Source of the DNA: an uncultured Muribaculaceae bacterium
GTDB taxonomy: Bacteria > Bacteroidota > Bacteroidia > Bacteroidales > Muribaculaceae
Length of the DNA: 64,000 nt
Direction: 5' to 3'
Assembly: GCA_958436175.1 (NCBI GenBank)
Contig: CAUBJF010000004.1
Coordinates: forward strand, 132,845-196,844
The position numbers were made by a program, and so were the translations under genes. The notes under the pieces are model-generated. The model saw only the letters and a list, made by a program, of their open reading frames with translations, had not been told where the DNA came from and searched no databases. Shown here piece after piece: positions 26,237 to 34,988 of this stretch; within the stretch, counting starts at the first letter, position 1; each line of letters starts with the position of its first letter.

Positions 26237-27442
26237 GTGGCAAACCTATATGAACTACGCCGCTACGGCAAAATAGCATTCCTCACCGCGACAGCTCTCG
26301 TGGTAGGAGCATTCCTGCTGTTTTCCGACAGCCTTATCCGGGATCTGTCTGCCCAGGAACGCGAGCGCATGGAGATATGGGCTGATGCTACCAAGCAGAT
26401 TATTGCAGGAACCTCGTCCGAGTCGGGGTCTGTGCCGACTGATATCGATTTTCTTCTCAGTATCATAGAGCGGAATACCACTATTCCGGTAGTACTTACC
26501 GATGCTGATGGCAACATACTGCAGCATCGTAACTTCCGTCTGCCGTTCCCCTCCGACGACAACGATTTCGGCGAGCCATCCGATTCTCGCAACGCTGAAT
26601 TCCTCCGTTCGCGTCTCGAAAGTCTTCGTAACGGGCCCAATACCATTCGTATCGATGTCGCTCCGGGACTGACCCAGTACCTTTACTACGAGGATTCGAC
26701 CCTTTTGCGGCGTCTCAGCATTTTCCCGTATATTCAGCTGCTTGTCATGCTGGCTTTTATCGCTGTGGTCTATTTCGCCGTACTGTCGACGAAGAAAGCC
26801 GAACAGAATAAAGTGTGGGTGGGCCTTTCCAAGGAGACAGCGCATCAGTTGGGCACGCCGATTTCTTCGCTCATGGCATGGATGGAACTCTTGCCGGACA
26901 TGGGTGTCGATTCCGATACTCTCGACGAGATGAACAAAGATGTCAACCGTCTGAGTACCATAGCCTCGCGCTTTTCTAAAATTGGTTCCGAGCCTAAGAT
27001 GACCCAGGAGAATCTGGTTGATGTCGTAGGAGGTGCCGTTGACTATATGTCGACGCGTATATCGCCTAAAATCAGGCTTACATGGACTCCGCCTATATCC
27101 GCCATACCTGTACTTGCATGCCCTCCCTTGCTTGAATGGGTGATAGAAAACCTTATAAAGAATGCTGTTGATGCCATGGAGGGTTCAGGGCGTATCGATG
27201 CATCTCTCGCAGCTGAAGATCATATGGCTGTCATCGAGGTCTCTGACACCGGCAAAGGCATAAGCCGCAAGAACTTCAAGAATGTCTTCAATCCCGGCTA
27301 TACAACAAAGCGCCGTGGGTGGGGTCTGGGCCTGACACTGGCTAAACGTATTATCGAACAATACCACAAAGGACGCATCTTTGTAAGCCGGTCGGCTCCC
27401 GGACAAGGCACAACATTCCGCATCGAGCTCCCGATGAGATAA
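26237..27442 (+). CDS. Membrane sensor histidine kinase
   Basis: The 401-residue protein starts with GTG; no ATG exists in frame before the first membrane helix (about 14-33). A periplasmic sensor of about 125 residues follows, then a second helix (about 160-180), and the kinase core: H box KETAHQLGTP (His203), N box NLIKNAVDAM, G1 DTGKGI, G2 GWGLGLTLAKR. There is no HAMP domain between helix 2 and the H box. No response regulator is adjacent, so it is an orphan kinase. Ligand unknown. Confidence 0.92.
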   Translation: MANLYELRRYGKIAFLTATALVVGAFLLFSDSLIRDLSAQERERMEIWADATKQIIAGTSSESGSVPTDIDFLLSIIERNTTIPVVLTDADGNILQHRNFRLPFPSDDNDFGEPSDSRNAEFLRSRLESLRNGPNTIRIDVAPGLTQYLYYEDSTLLRRLSIFPYIQLLVMLAFIAVVYFAVLSTKKAEQNKVWVGLSKETAHQLGTPISSLMAWMELLPDMGVDSDTLDEMNKDVNRLSTIASRFSKIGSEPKMTQENLVDVVGGAVDYMSTRISPKIRLTWTPPISAIPVLACPPLLEWVIENLIKNAVDAMEGSGRIDASLAAEDHMAVIEVSDTGKGISRKNFKNVFNPGYTTKRRGWGLGLTLAKRIIEQYHKGRIFVSRSAPGQGTTFRIELPMR

Positions 27443-27493
27443 GAAACAACGGACTACACCAATACACAGAACTGTACTTCGCTAAATCATATA

Positions 27494-29683
27494 ATGATGA
27501 GACTGAGACACTTTTTTATGTTCTTGCTCATGCTCTTAGGCTGCTTCGCGGCTGTCAGGGCGGCAAGTGTTAGGGTAACCATGCCTCCGACGGCACCTAC
27601 CATGACGCTTGTCGACAGAGCTACAAATGAACAAATAAATATCGGAGCCCCCGAAAGATATGTCTATAGTTTCGATGCGGCCCCGGGTACTTACGTCCTC
27701 ACAGCTTACGGGAGGGATGGTGAGACCGTCAACGGTACTATAGGGATGACTGTCGAAGACAAAGCAGAGACTCAGGAATTCAGCGTCCTGATTGTAACTC
27801 TCTATGCTACGAATAGGAATGATGACGGCTCTTTGTGGACGGTAGAAAACGGCGACTATTCTATAGAGGTCAGTGTCGTGTCGGAAGAAGGAACAGAGCA
27901 GAACGTCGCTCTCGGTAACAGCACTACGCCCGGCCGCAAGACTGTGCCGGTCTATGAGGGTAACACGGTCAATGCTCGATTCATACCATCCGCTACCCTT
28001 CATCCCGAATATCTCGCATATACCTGTTCTGCCACAGTGACATCGAGTACAAGCTTGAGCGGTTTGATTCCTAAGGGTACTATGTGCCCTATTACTGTTC
28101 CTAAGGATGCCGAACTGATCATAGGCCCTCAGATTGCCGAGTTTGTCGATGTCGTGCCTGCAGCCCCGTCGAGTATCGTTGAAAACGGTGACACGAAGAC
28201 ATTTAATTTCTACCTGCCGGACGGAGCCAATTACGATATCTGCACGTACATGGAAGGTAAGCTGACCCAGAAAGGATACTTTATAGTATCCGACAAGGGC
28301 TTGACATTTCCTATGTCGGACTACGAAGCCATAGATCCAAAGACTGTATATCACGATGTAAATTCGAACAATGGCTATGAAACGGGAGATATCTTTGTAA
28401 ACATCAATCATCAGGGTCATTTGAGGCTCGATGTAGGAGATATCTTCCACGCGCATGGAATGCGTAGCTGGGAACTTACAGACAACGTTGTGAACAATCA
28501 TTTCATGGAGCCCGACTTCCATTATACCGTCATAGGTCTTGACGGCGAGCCTTGCGACAACGTGATAAGCGTCAATCAGCAGCCGGGCAAAGCGTGGGCT
28601 GAAATCAAGGCTGTAGGGGAGGGTACGGCCATCGTCCTTGTTACCTATGATGCCACTGCCGTAGCCATCTACAGAAACGGTACGGTGTCGCCTTTTGACG
28701 GCGGACGCTACTGGGGGGCTATCTGGCCGGAAAACACGGCTGCATATGTCGTCACGGTGGGCCAGCCGGAATCGACTGTCGTACCCAATATGTTTATCAA
28801 CGAGAAATACAACTTTGATACGCAGAAACTTGCAGGTATGTGCGTCGATGCCGAGCACGACGTGTTCTATTATCTTGACACAGAGGAAGGCGCACACTAT
28901 ACCTTCAAGCCTGACGGCGTAGAAGACATCACGATAGCCTTTCCGCTTATCGGTGATCATATGGCTACTTACTCCGGTTTCTCTTCCGAAGGCATTACAG
29001 AGAATGAAGACGGTTCGTACACGCTTCACCTCAAAGAAGGACGACAGATTGTCCGCATGACAGATGCCGCCGGAAACGCCGTATATCAGGTTCTTACGGC
29101 TAAAACATGCCATCGGGAAATATCCAATAATACCCGGCCCGGCAGCAGTGTGTTTCTGCCCGGCGACGAGGTCAAAGTCCGGTACAGCGGCCTTCGCCAT
29201 CCTGCAAACAAAATGGGTGCAATCTATAACATGTCGGCCTATGTGACTTACAATGACACCCCGAACGGTACATCGCTGATTCAAAGTCCTAACCAGTATA
29301 AATTCGGCTCGTCGGAGAATGCTCAGACTATGACTTTCATCATCCCTGAAGACTATGATGTAGAAGCTAATCCGGAAATGGTATTAAATGAAGGTGTGAT
29401 CCAAGTCAACGGCTACGGCGACCCGATAGGCAGCCATCGTTCCACGGACTACATGAAGGGACGTTCGAAGAACTTCGCCTCGGTAGCGCATAAGACCTAT
29501 TTCGGTTATCTGCCCGAGATCAGTATTAACTTGAAAGAATCGGGCATCGGCCCTGTAGTTGTCGACGGCAGCACTATCGCAAGCTACTATAATCTTGAGG
29601 GGTTCCGTTCGGACAGACCCTTCAGGGGAATGAACATTGTACGTTATTCTGACGGTACGGCCAGGAAGGTCTATGTCAAGTAA
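27494..29683 (+). CDS. Large secreted protein with C-terminal sorting-like module
   Basis: The 729-residue protein has a signal peptide (FFMFLLMLLGCFAAVRAA), beta-rich repeats throughout (Ig/lectin-like, no catalytic motif I can name) and a C-terminal stretch SYYNLEG ... GMNIVRYSDGTARKVYVK. That ending is common in secreted Bacteroidales proteins and resembles a short T9SS/surface sorting region. It lies 51 bases after the histidine kinase and may share its transcript. I do not recognise the family; adhesin or surface structural protein is a guess. Confidence 0.75.
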   Translation: MMRLRHFFMFLLMLLGCFAAVRAASVRVTMPPTAPTMTLVDRATNEQINIGAPERYVYSFDAAPGTYVLTAYGRDGETVNGTIGMTVEDKAETQEFSVLIVTLYATNRNDDGSLWTVENGDYSIEVSVVSEEGTEQNVALGNSTTPGRKTVPVYEGNTVNARFIPSATLHPEYLAYTCSATVTSSTSLSGLIPKGTMCPITVPKDAELIIGPQIAEFVDVVPAAPSSIVENGDTKTFNFYLPDGANYDICTYMEGKLTQKGYFIVSDKGLTFPMSDYEAIDPKTVYHDVNSNNGYETGDIFVNINHQGHLRLDVGDIFHAHGMRSWELTDNVVNNHFMEPDFHYTVIGLDGEPCDNVISVNQQPGKAWAEIKAVGEGTAIVLVTYDATAVAIYRNGTVSPFDGGRYWGAIWPENTAAYVVTVGQPESTVVPNMFINEKYNFDTQKLAGMCVDAEHDVFYYLDTEEGAHYTFKPDGVEDITIAFPLIGDHMATYSGFSSEGITENEDGSYTLHLKEGRQIVRMTDAAGNAVYQVLTAKTCHREISNNTRPGSSVFLPGDEVKVRYSGLRHPANKMGAIYNMSAYVTYNDTPNGTSLIQSPNQYKFGSSENAQTMTFIIPEDYDVEANPEMVLNEGVIQVNGYGDPIGSHRSTDYMKGRSKNFASVAHKTYFGYLPEISINLKESGIGPVVVDGSTIASYYNLEGFRSDRPFRGMNIVRYSDGTARKVYVK

Positions 29684-29760
29684 ATTCTTTTCATACTGAT
29701 TGCTAAAGGCGACGTTACTTCAGCAATTCAGACCTTTTTCAGAGTTTCCTGCAAGGATAT

Positions 29761-29792
29761 TTTGCCGTATGAATTTAAAGCTGTAACTTTGC
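29761..29792 (+). promoter_or_regulatory. Promoter of korAB
   Basis: TTTG (29761-29764), 19 bases, TAACTTTGC (29784-29792); leader of about 40 bases to the ATG at 29839. Confidence 0.75.
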
Positions 29793-29838
29793 CGCGAATG
29801 AGAGTTATACCATCGAAAGACAACTCAATTAATCAATC

Positions 29839-31686
29839 ATGTTGGACAAAACGAATATAAAAGTTCTCGACAAGGTAGTGGTGCGTTTCTCGGGCGATTC
29901 CGGCGACGGAATGCAGCTTGCAGGTAACATCTTCACCAACGTATCTGCCGGTCTCGGCAACCAGGTTTCGACCTTCCCGGACTACCCTGCGGAGATCCGT
30001 GCGCCCCAGGGATCGCTAAGCGGTGTATCCGGTTTCCAGGTGAGTGTCGGTACTGGCGTTCATACCCCCGGTGACAGTTGCGATGTGCTCATCGCCATGA
30101 ATGCAGCGGCACTGAAGACGAACCACAAGTTCCTCAAGCCTGGAGGTGTCATTATCGTCGATATCGACTCCTTCCGCGAAACAGACCTCAAGAAAGCTCA
30201 GTACCAGACAGCCGAACCTTTCAAGGAACTCGGCATCAAGGCCCAGGTCGTCGAAGTGCCCGTTACCACGATGACCAAAGCAGCGCTTGCCGACAGTGGC
30301 CTGGATCTCAAGAGCGTCATGAAATGCCGCAATATCTTCGCCCTGGGCCTGGTATGCTGGCTTTTCGACCGTCCGCTCGAGAGCGCTCTGCATCATCTCA
30401 AAAAGAAATTTGCCAAGAAACCGGCAGTCTACGAGGCTAATGCCAAAGTACTCCAGGCCGGTTACGACTATGGTCATAATATCCATGCTTCGGTAAGCAC
30501 CTACAAGATAGAGACCGAAGATCCTCGTCCAGGTATCTACACAGATATTAACGGCAATACCGCTACGGCATGGGGCCTTATCATGGCATCCGAAAAATGT
30601 GGACGCCCCCTTTATCTGGGCTCGTACCCTATTACCCCGGCTACCGACATCCTCCACGAACTTGCCAAGCGTAAAGATCTCGGTGTCAAAGCTTGCCAGA
30701 TGGAGGACGAAATTGCCGGCGTATGCTCGGCCATTGGTGCTTCCTTCGCCGGTAACCTTGCCGTTACGTCGACTTCCGGTCCCGGTCTCGCTCTCAAAAG
30801 CGAAGGCATCGGACTTGCAGTCATCGCCGAGCTGCCGCTTGTAGTCATCGATGTTCAGCGTGGCGGTCCCTCGACAGGCCTTCCGACCAAGACCGAACAG
30901 ACAGACCTCATGCAGGCTCTATATGGCCGCAACGGTGAGTCGCCTGTTGCTGTGGTAGCCCCTGCATCGCCGACCGACTGCTTTAACATGGCTTTCGAGG
31001 CATGCCGTATAGCCGTAGAGCACAGCACTCCGGTCATCCTGCTCAGTGATGCTTTCATCGGCAACGGTTCGTCGGCTTGGCGAGTTCCCGAGCCTGACGA
31101 ATATCCCGATATAAAGACTCCCGATGTTCCGGCCGAAATGCTTTCCGCGCATAGCTGGACCGCTTACACACGTCGCGAAAACCTCGGCCGCTACTGGCCT
31201 GTAGCCGGTACTGAAGGTGCCACACATCGTCTCGGCGGCCTCGAGAAAGATGCCGTGACGGGTGCTATCTCGACAAATCCCGAGAACCACGAGAAGATGG
31301 TTCTCCTCCGCCGCGAGAAGATTGCACGTATTGCCGAAGATATTCCTGCTCTCGAAGTGCTCGGCGATGACGAAGCCGGTACCTTGTTGATTGGCTGGGG
31401 AGGTACCTACGGACATCTCCGCACGGCAACCGAAGAGCTCTGTGCAGCAGGTCACCCAGTGGCATTTGCCCATTTCCGCTATATAAATCCTCTGCCGGCA
31501 AACACATTCGAAGTCCTGCGCCGTTACAAACGCATCATTGTAGCCGAGCTCAATACAGGCATGTTCGCCGACTATCTGCAGAGCCGTTTTGACGGACGAC
31601 AGATACTGCGTATAAACAAGATACAGGGTCAGCCCTTCTCTGTGGGCGAACTCGTCGAGAAAACCATCAAACTTATGGAGGACTAA
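29839..31686 (+). CDS. korA: 2-oxoacid:ferredoxin oxidoreductase, alpha subunit (gamma-alpha fusion)
   Basis: The 615-residue protein fuses the gamma domain (about 10-190: VRFSGDSGDGMQLAGNIF) to the alpha/pyrimidine-binding and domain II regions (about 225-610: GSYPITPATDILHELA, QMEDEIAGVCSAIGASFAG, TSTSGPGLALKSEG, DVQRGGPSTGLPTKTEQ). With KorB it oxidatively decarboxylates 2-oxoglutarate or another 2-oxoacid to acyl-CoA and reduces ferredoxin; in reverse it can assimilate CO2. It is two bases from korB under one strong promoter. No separate ferredoxin-like delta gene is present. Confidence 0.96.
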   Translation: MLDKTNIKVLDKVVVRFSGDSGDGMQLAGNIFTNVSAGLGNQVSTFPDYPAEIRAPQGSLSGVSGFQVSVGTGVHTPGDSCDVLIAMNAAALKTNHKFLKPGGVIIVDIDSFRETDLKKAQYQTAEPFKELGIKAQVVEVPVTTMTKAALADSGLDLKSVMKCRNIFALGLVCWLFDRPLESALHHLKKKFAKKPAVYEANAKVLQAGYDYGHNIHASVSTYKIETEDPRPGIYTDINGNTATAWGLIMASEKCGRPLYLGSYPITPATDILHELAKRKDLGVKACQMEDEIAGVCSAIGASFAGNLAVTSTSGPGLALKSEGIGLAVIAELPLVVIDVQRGGPSTGLPTKTEQTDLMQALYGRNGESPVAVVAPASPTDCFNMAFEACRIAVEHSTPVILLSDAFIGNGSSAWRVPEPDEYPDIKTPDVPAEMLSAHSWTAYTRRENLGRYWPVAGTEGATHRLGGLEKDAVTGAISTNPENHEKMVLLRREKIARIAEDIPALEVLGDDEAGTLLIGWGGTYGHLRTATEELCAAGHPVAFAHFRYINPLPANTFEVLRRYKRIIVAELNTGMFADYLQSRFDGRQILRINKIQGQPFSVGELVEKTIKLMED

Positions 31687-31688
31687 TC

Positions 31689-32702
31689 ATGGAAGAACTT
31701 ACATATAAAGCAAGCGATTTCAAAAGCGACCAGGCGGTACGCTGGTGTCCGGGATGTGGCGACCACGCCATCCTCAATACCCTCCACAAGGCCATGGCAA
31801 CGCTCGGTATCGCGCCTCACAAGACTGCCGTCATCTCCGGCATCGGCTGTAGCTCGCGTCTGCCGTACTACATGAATACATTCGGTTTCCACACTATCCA
31901 CGGACGTGCGGCAGCTATAGCGACAGGGTACAAGGTTGCGCATCCCGAGATGATGGTATGGCAGATTTCGGGCGACGGCGACGGTCTCGCCATCGGCGGC
32001 AACCATTTCATACATGCCGTACGCCGCAACATCGACATCAATATCGTCCTGTTCAACAATAAGATCTACGGTCTTACCAAGGGACAGTATTCTCCGACGA
32101 GCGCGCGCGGTTTCGTGTCGAAATCGAGTCCTTACGGCACTGTCGAGGATCCATTCATCCCTGCGGAACTCGTGTTCGGTGCCCGTGGCAACTTCTTCGC
32201 CCGTTCAATCGACGTAGAGCTTCAGACTTCGCAGGATGTACTTGTCGCTGCTGCCCGTCATAAGGGAACATCCGTTGTCGAAATCCTGCAGAACTGTATG
32301 ATTTTCAACAACGGTATCCACAACGATATCACCGATCGCGAAGTTCGTGCCGACCGTACTATCCTTCTCCGCCATGGCGAGAAGATGATCTTCGGCAAGG
32401 ATATGAACAAAGGTCTCGTACAGGATGGCTTCCTGCTGAAGGCTGTCACCATCGGCGAGGACGGCTACACTATGGACGATGTACTCGTTCATGATGCTCA
32501 CACGCCATCTAATTTCCTTCATCAGCAGCTTGCAATGATGGATGGTCATTCCCTGCCGCTGGCTCTGGGCGTTATCCGCGATGTCGCTGCCCCGACATAT
32601 GAGACCGGCGTTTCCGAACAGGTGGAAGAGGTTCGTGCCAAGAAAGGTTTCTCGACCCTCCGCGAGATGATTCTCGCAGGTGATACCTGGGAAGTAAAAT
32701 AA
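31689..32702 (+). CDS. korB: 2-oxoacid:ferredoxin oxidoreductase, beta subunit
   Basis: The 337-residue protein binds thiamine diphosphate and a [4Fe-4S] cluster. Visible: RWCPGCGDHAILN (cluster cysteines), SGIGCSSRLPYY, and the TPP motif GDGDGLAIGGNHFIHAVRRN followed by NNKIYGLTKGQYSPTS. The KGQYSPT loop is typical of 2-oxoglutarate enzymes. It completes the heterodimer with KorA. A strong terminator follows. Confidence 0.97.
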   Translation: MEELTYKASDFKSDQAVRWCPGCGDHAILNTLHKAMATLGIAPHKTAVISGIGCSSRLPYYMNTFGFHTIHGRAAAIATGYKVAHPEMMVWQISGDGDGLAIGGNHFIHAVRRNIDINIVLFNNKIYGLTKGQYSPTSARGFVSKSSPYGTVEDPFIPAELVFGARGNFFARSIDVELQTSQDVLVAAARHKGTSVVEILQNCMIFNNGIHNDITDREVRADRTILLRHGEKMIFGKDMNKGLVQDGFLLKAVTIGEDGYTMDDVLVHDAHTPSNFLHQQLAMMDGHSLPLALGVIRDVAAPTYETGVSEQVEEVRAKKGFSTLREMILAGDTWEVK

Positions 32703-32720
32703 AGACTAATAGAGACACAA

Positions 32721-32764
32721 AAAAACGTCCCGGAAGCTGTTGCGGCACTCCGGGGCGTTTTTTG
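32721..32764. terminator. Bidirectional terminator between korB and the TlpA-like gene
   Basis: AAAAAACGTCCCGGA (32721-32735) pairs with TCCGGGGCGTTTTTT (32750-32764), with A-runs on one side and T-runs on the other, so it can serve both converging units. Confidence 0.88.
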
Positions 32765-32800
32765 TATTTATGTTTCGCAGACTTATCTGCAAATTCCGTA

Positions 32801-33916
32801 TCAGAGATATTTAGCGACTTTCGAGGGTAGCTCGGCAGGGTCGATGACACGTTCGGCGATGGAGCCGCGACGGTCGATGATGAATGTTGTCGGGAGAACG
32901 CCGACGTTGTAGTTCACCAAGGCAGTCGTTCCGTCCGTAGGAGCATTCCACACGGTAATCCAGGGAAGGTTGACAGCGACGTTCTTCCACTGGAGTTCGT
33001 CCTCGTCGAAAGCTATCTGGTAGATTTCGAGACCTTCGTTGTGGTATTTCTCGTAGAGCTCGTTGAGAGCGACGTTATATGGGAGTGAGGCTTCTGCTCC
33101 GTACGTTGTGAAACTGAGGAGTATCACTTTGCCCTGAGAGGCGAGTTCGGAAAGGGACTGACGCTTACCGGCATTGTCGAAACGGTCGATTTCGATGACA
33201 CCGGTCTCAGGCACTTCGATTACTGTCTGGGAAGGCGCGGCATATCCGAGAGCCTGGCGCCCCTGGAAATAACGCGACTTGAGCTGCTGGCCGCGCACAT
33301 CTGTGGGGCGATATAGGCTGAATACCTGAGCGGCAGCTCCGTAGACGCGGTTGCCGAAGCGGTCGTCGGGGTTGAAGAGCGGTTTGCCGTCGATAGTCTT
33401 GCCTACAGTGTAGTAAGCCACTATGCCGGTAGTGTCGGAGATTATGTAGTTTACGAGCTGGCGCGACAGAGCCGAGTCGGCGGCTGCTTCGGAACCTTTT
33501 GCTGCGAGGGTGGCGGCTACGAGGCTGTCGACGCTGCATATCTGTTCGGCAGCCATGGTACCTGTCGCTCTATAACCTTTGGAGAAGCTCGAGGCAGTGG
33601 TCTTTATGTTGACCTTGTCGCACGAGTCGATAGGGAAATATATAGCACCGTCTGTCTGGTCCATGGACAGGCGGTAGATTTCAGGAGCCGGAGCAGGGAC
33701 ATCGGATTTATAGGCGAATTTGCCGTTAGACCCGAGCTGGAGGGAGTCGATAAGGTACCAGATGCCATTGTTATAGCCTTCGAGTGCTATCTTTCCGCCG
33801 TCGGCACCTTCGACGGCACCTTCGACGCTCCATCCCTTGTTGCCCGAGCATGAGGCCGCGAGGACTGTCATTGCGCAGGCGGCAGCGAGTTTGCTGAGTA
33901 TACGGGATGTTTTCAT
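32801..33916 (-). CDS. Thioredoxin-fold (TlpA/DUF4369-type) lipoprotein lacking CXXC
   Basis: The 371-residue protein has a lipoprotein signal (AACAMTVLAASCSG), an N-terminal DUF4369-like beta domain (GWSVEGAVEGADGGKIALEGYNNG) and a C-terminal thioredoxin fold (about 250-371). The fold keeps the cis-Pro loop (GVLPTTFIIDRRG), but the active-site FWASWCxPC is FTTYGAEASLPY here, with no cysteines, so it cannot act as a disulfide reductase. It overlaps the HIT gene by four bases and is the last gene of greA-HIT-TlpA. Confidence 0.85.
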   Translation of the reverse strand: MKTSRILSKLAAACAMTVLAASCSGNKGWSVEGAVEGADGGKIALEGYNNGIWYLIDSLQLGSNGKFAYKSDVPAPAPEIYRLSMDQTDGAIYFPIDSCDKVNIKTTASSFSKGYRATGTMAAEQICSVDSLVAATLAAKGSEAAADSALSRQLVNYIISDTTGIVAYYTVGKTIDGKPLFNPDDRFGNRVYGAAAQVFSLYRPTDVRGQQLKSRYFQGRQALGYAAPSQTVIEVPETGVIEIDRFDNAGKRQSLSELASQGKVILLSFTTYGAEASLPYNVALNELYEKYHNEGLEIYQIAFDEDELQWKNVAVNLPWITVWNAPTDGTTALVNYNVGVLPTTFIIDRRGSIAERVIDPAELPSKVAKYL

Positions 33917-34305
33917 TTGAAGTTGGCGGCTATGGCATCGGCGATTTCTTGCATGCGCTCTGCCGGGAATGTCAGTTTCTGTTTACGGAAGTCCATGTCG
34001 GCCTCGCTGCGGAGAGGCACGAGGTGGATATGAGCATGAGGCACTTCAAGACCTATGACGCAGGTGCCTATCCTCTTGCAGGGGATGGCTTTCTCGACGG
34101 CGGCAGCGACACGCTTGGCGAAAAGCTGCAGCTCGAGGTATTCCTCGTCGCTGAGGTCGAAAATATAGCTTACTTCCTTTTTTGGTATTACGAGGGTGTG
34201 TCCTTCGGCAACAGGGTTGATGTCGAGGAAAGCGAAATGCTTGTCGTCCTCAGCCACGCGGCAGGAAGGAATCTCACCGGCGGCAATGCGTGAAAAGATG
34301 GTCAT
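33913..34305 (-). CDS. HIT-family nucleotide hydrolase (HINT type)
   Basis: The 130-residue protein begins TIFSRIAAGEIPS and contains the histidine triad His90-x-His92-x-His94 in VPHAHIHLVPL, with HTLVIPKKEV in the middle. HINT proteins hydrolyse nucleoside phosphoramidates such as AMP-lysine. It lies 11 bases after greA and overlaps the next gene by four bases. Confidence 0.95.
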   Translation of the reverse strand: MTIFSRIAAGEIPSCRVAEDDKHFAFLDINPVAEGHTLVIPKKEVSYIFDLSDEEYLELQLFAKRVAAAVEKAIPCKRIGTCVIGLEVPHAHIHLVPLRSEADMDFRKQKLTFPAERMQEIADAIAANFK

Positions 34306-34316
34306 CGCAGTAGGGA

Positions 34317-34787
34317 TTAGATACCGATTTCAAGAATTTCGAAGCTTACTTTTCCGGCCGGGATCGTGATTTCGACGGTTTCGCCTACCTTGTGTCCCAT
34401 GAGACCGCGAGCGATAGGTGTCGACACGGCGATGCGTTTTGCCTTCATGTCGGCTTCGGAGTCGGCGACGATGGTGTATTCGGCCTCAGAACCGGTGGCG
34501 GTGTTGCGGATGCGGACGCGGTTGAGCATCTGGACTTCGTCGGTGCCGAGTTTGCTTTCGTCGATGATACGTGCGTTGGCAACCATGTCCTTGAGTTGTG
34601 CGATCTTCATTTCGAGCATGCCCTGGGCTTCCTTGGCGGCATCGTATTCGGAGTTCTCGGAGAGGTCGCCTTTATCGCGTGCTTCGGCGATAGCGCGGCT
34701 GATTTCGGGGCGCTTGATGGTTTCGAGATAGGAGATTTCCTCCATCTTGCGGTCATAACCATCTTTGGTCATATAAATTATAGCCAT
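34317..34787 (-). CDS. greA: Transcription elongation factor GreA
   Basis: I choose the ATG at 34787 (156 residues, family length); the longer open frame upstream runs across the promoter. It has the N-terminal coiled coil (about 10-75: LETIKRPEISRAIAEARDKGDLSENSEYDAAKE, with the acidic tip DLSENSEYDAA) and the C-terminal FKBP-like domain (VSTPIARGLMGHKVGETVEI). GreA inserts into the RNA polymerase secondary channel and stimulates cleavage of backtracked RNA. It heads the greA-HIT-TlpA unit. Confidence 0.96.
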   Translation of the reverse strand: MAIIYMTKDGYDRKMEEISYLETIKRPEISRAIAEARDKGDLSENSEYDAAKEAQGMLEMKIAQLKDMVANARIIDESKLGTDEVQMLNRVRIRNTATGSEAEYTIVADSEADMKAKRIAVSTPIARGLMGHKVGETVEITIPAGKVSFEILEIGI

Positions 34788-34878
34788 ATTTATTCTTTTT
34801 TTAGATACAATAAAAAAGGAAGAAACTCCGGCGGATTCCCGATAGAGTTCTTCAATAAATAACTTCTTGATGTGGATT

Positions 34879-34910
34879 GCAAAGGTAGTACCTTTTTCTT
34901 TCGAAGTCAA
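34879..34910 (-). promoter_or_regulatory. greA promoter
   Basis: Minus strand TTG (34910-34908), 20 bases, TACCTTTGC (34887-34879), about 90 bases before the greA ATG. The leader contains GGAAGAAACTCC-like sequence without a convincing long hairpin. Confidence 0.65.
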
Positions 34911-34972
34911 GTCAAAGTTCTTAATATTAGTTAAATCATGGCTCTGCGACCCTGTAGGTCGGCCATATGCTG

Positions 34973-34981
34973 TAATTTTGC
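34973..34981 (+). promoter_or_regulatory. recQ -7 element
   Basis: TAATTTTGC ends seven bases before the ATG at 34989. No good -33 is seen. The element makes the in-frame ATG at 34938 unlikely as the start. Confidence 0.5.
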
Positions 34982-34988
34982 AGCACTT

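Noticed and set aside
27536..29284. 582-codon antisense open frame
   Set aside because: It lies wholly within the large secreted protein gene, which has a signal peptide and continuous sense coding; the antisense product looks random.
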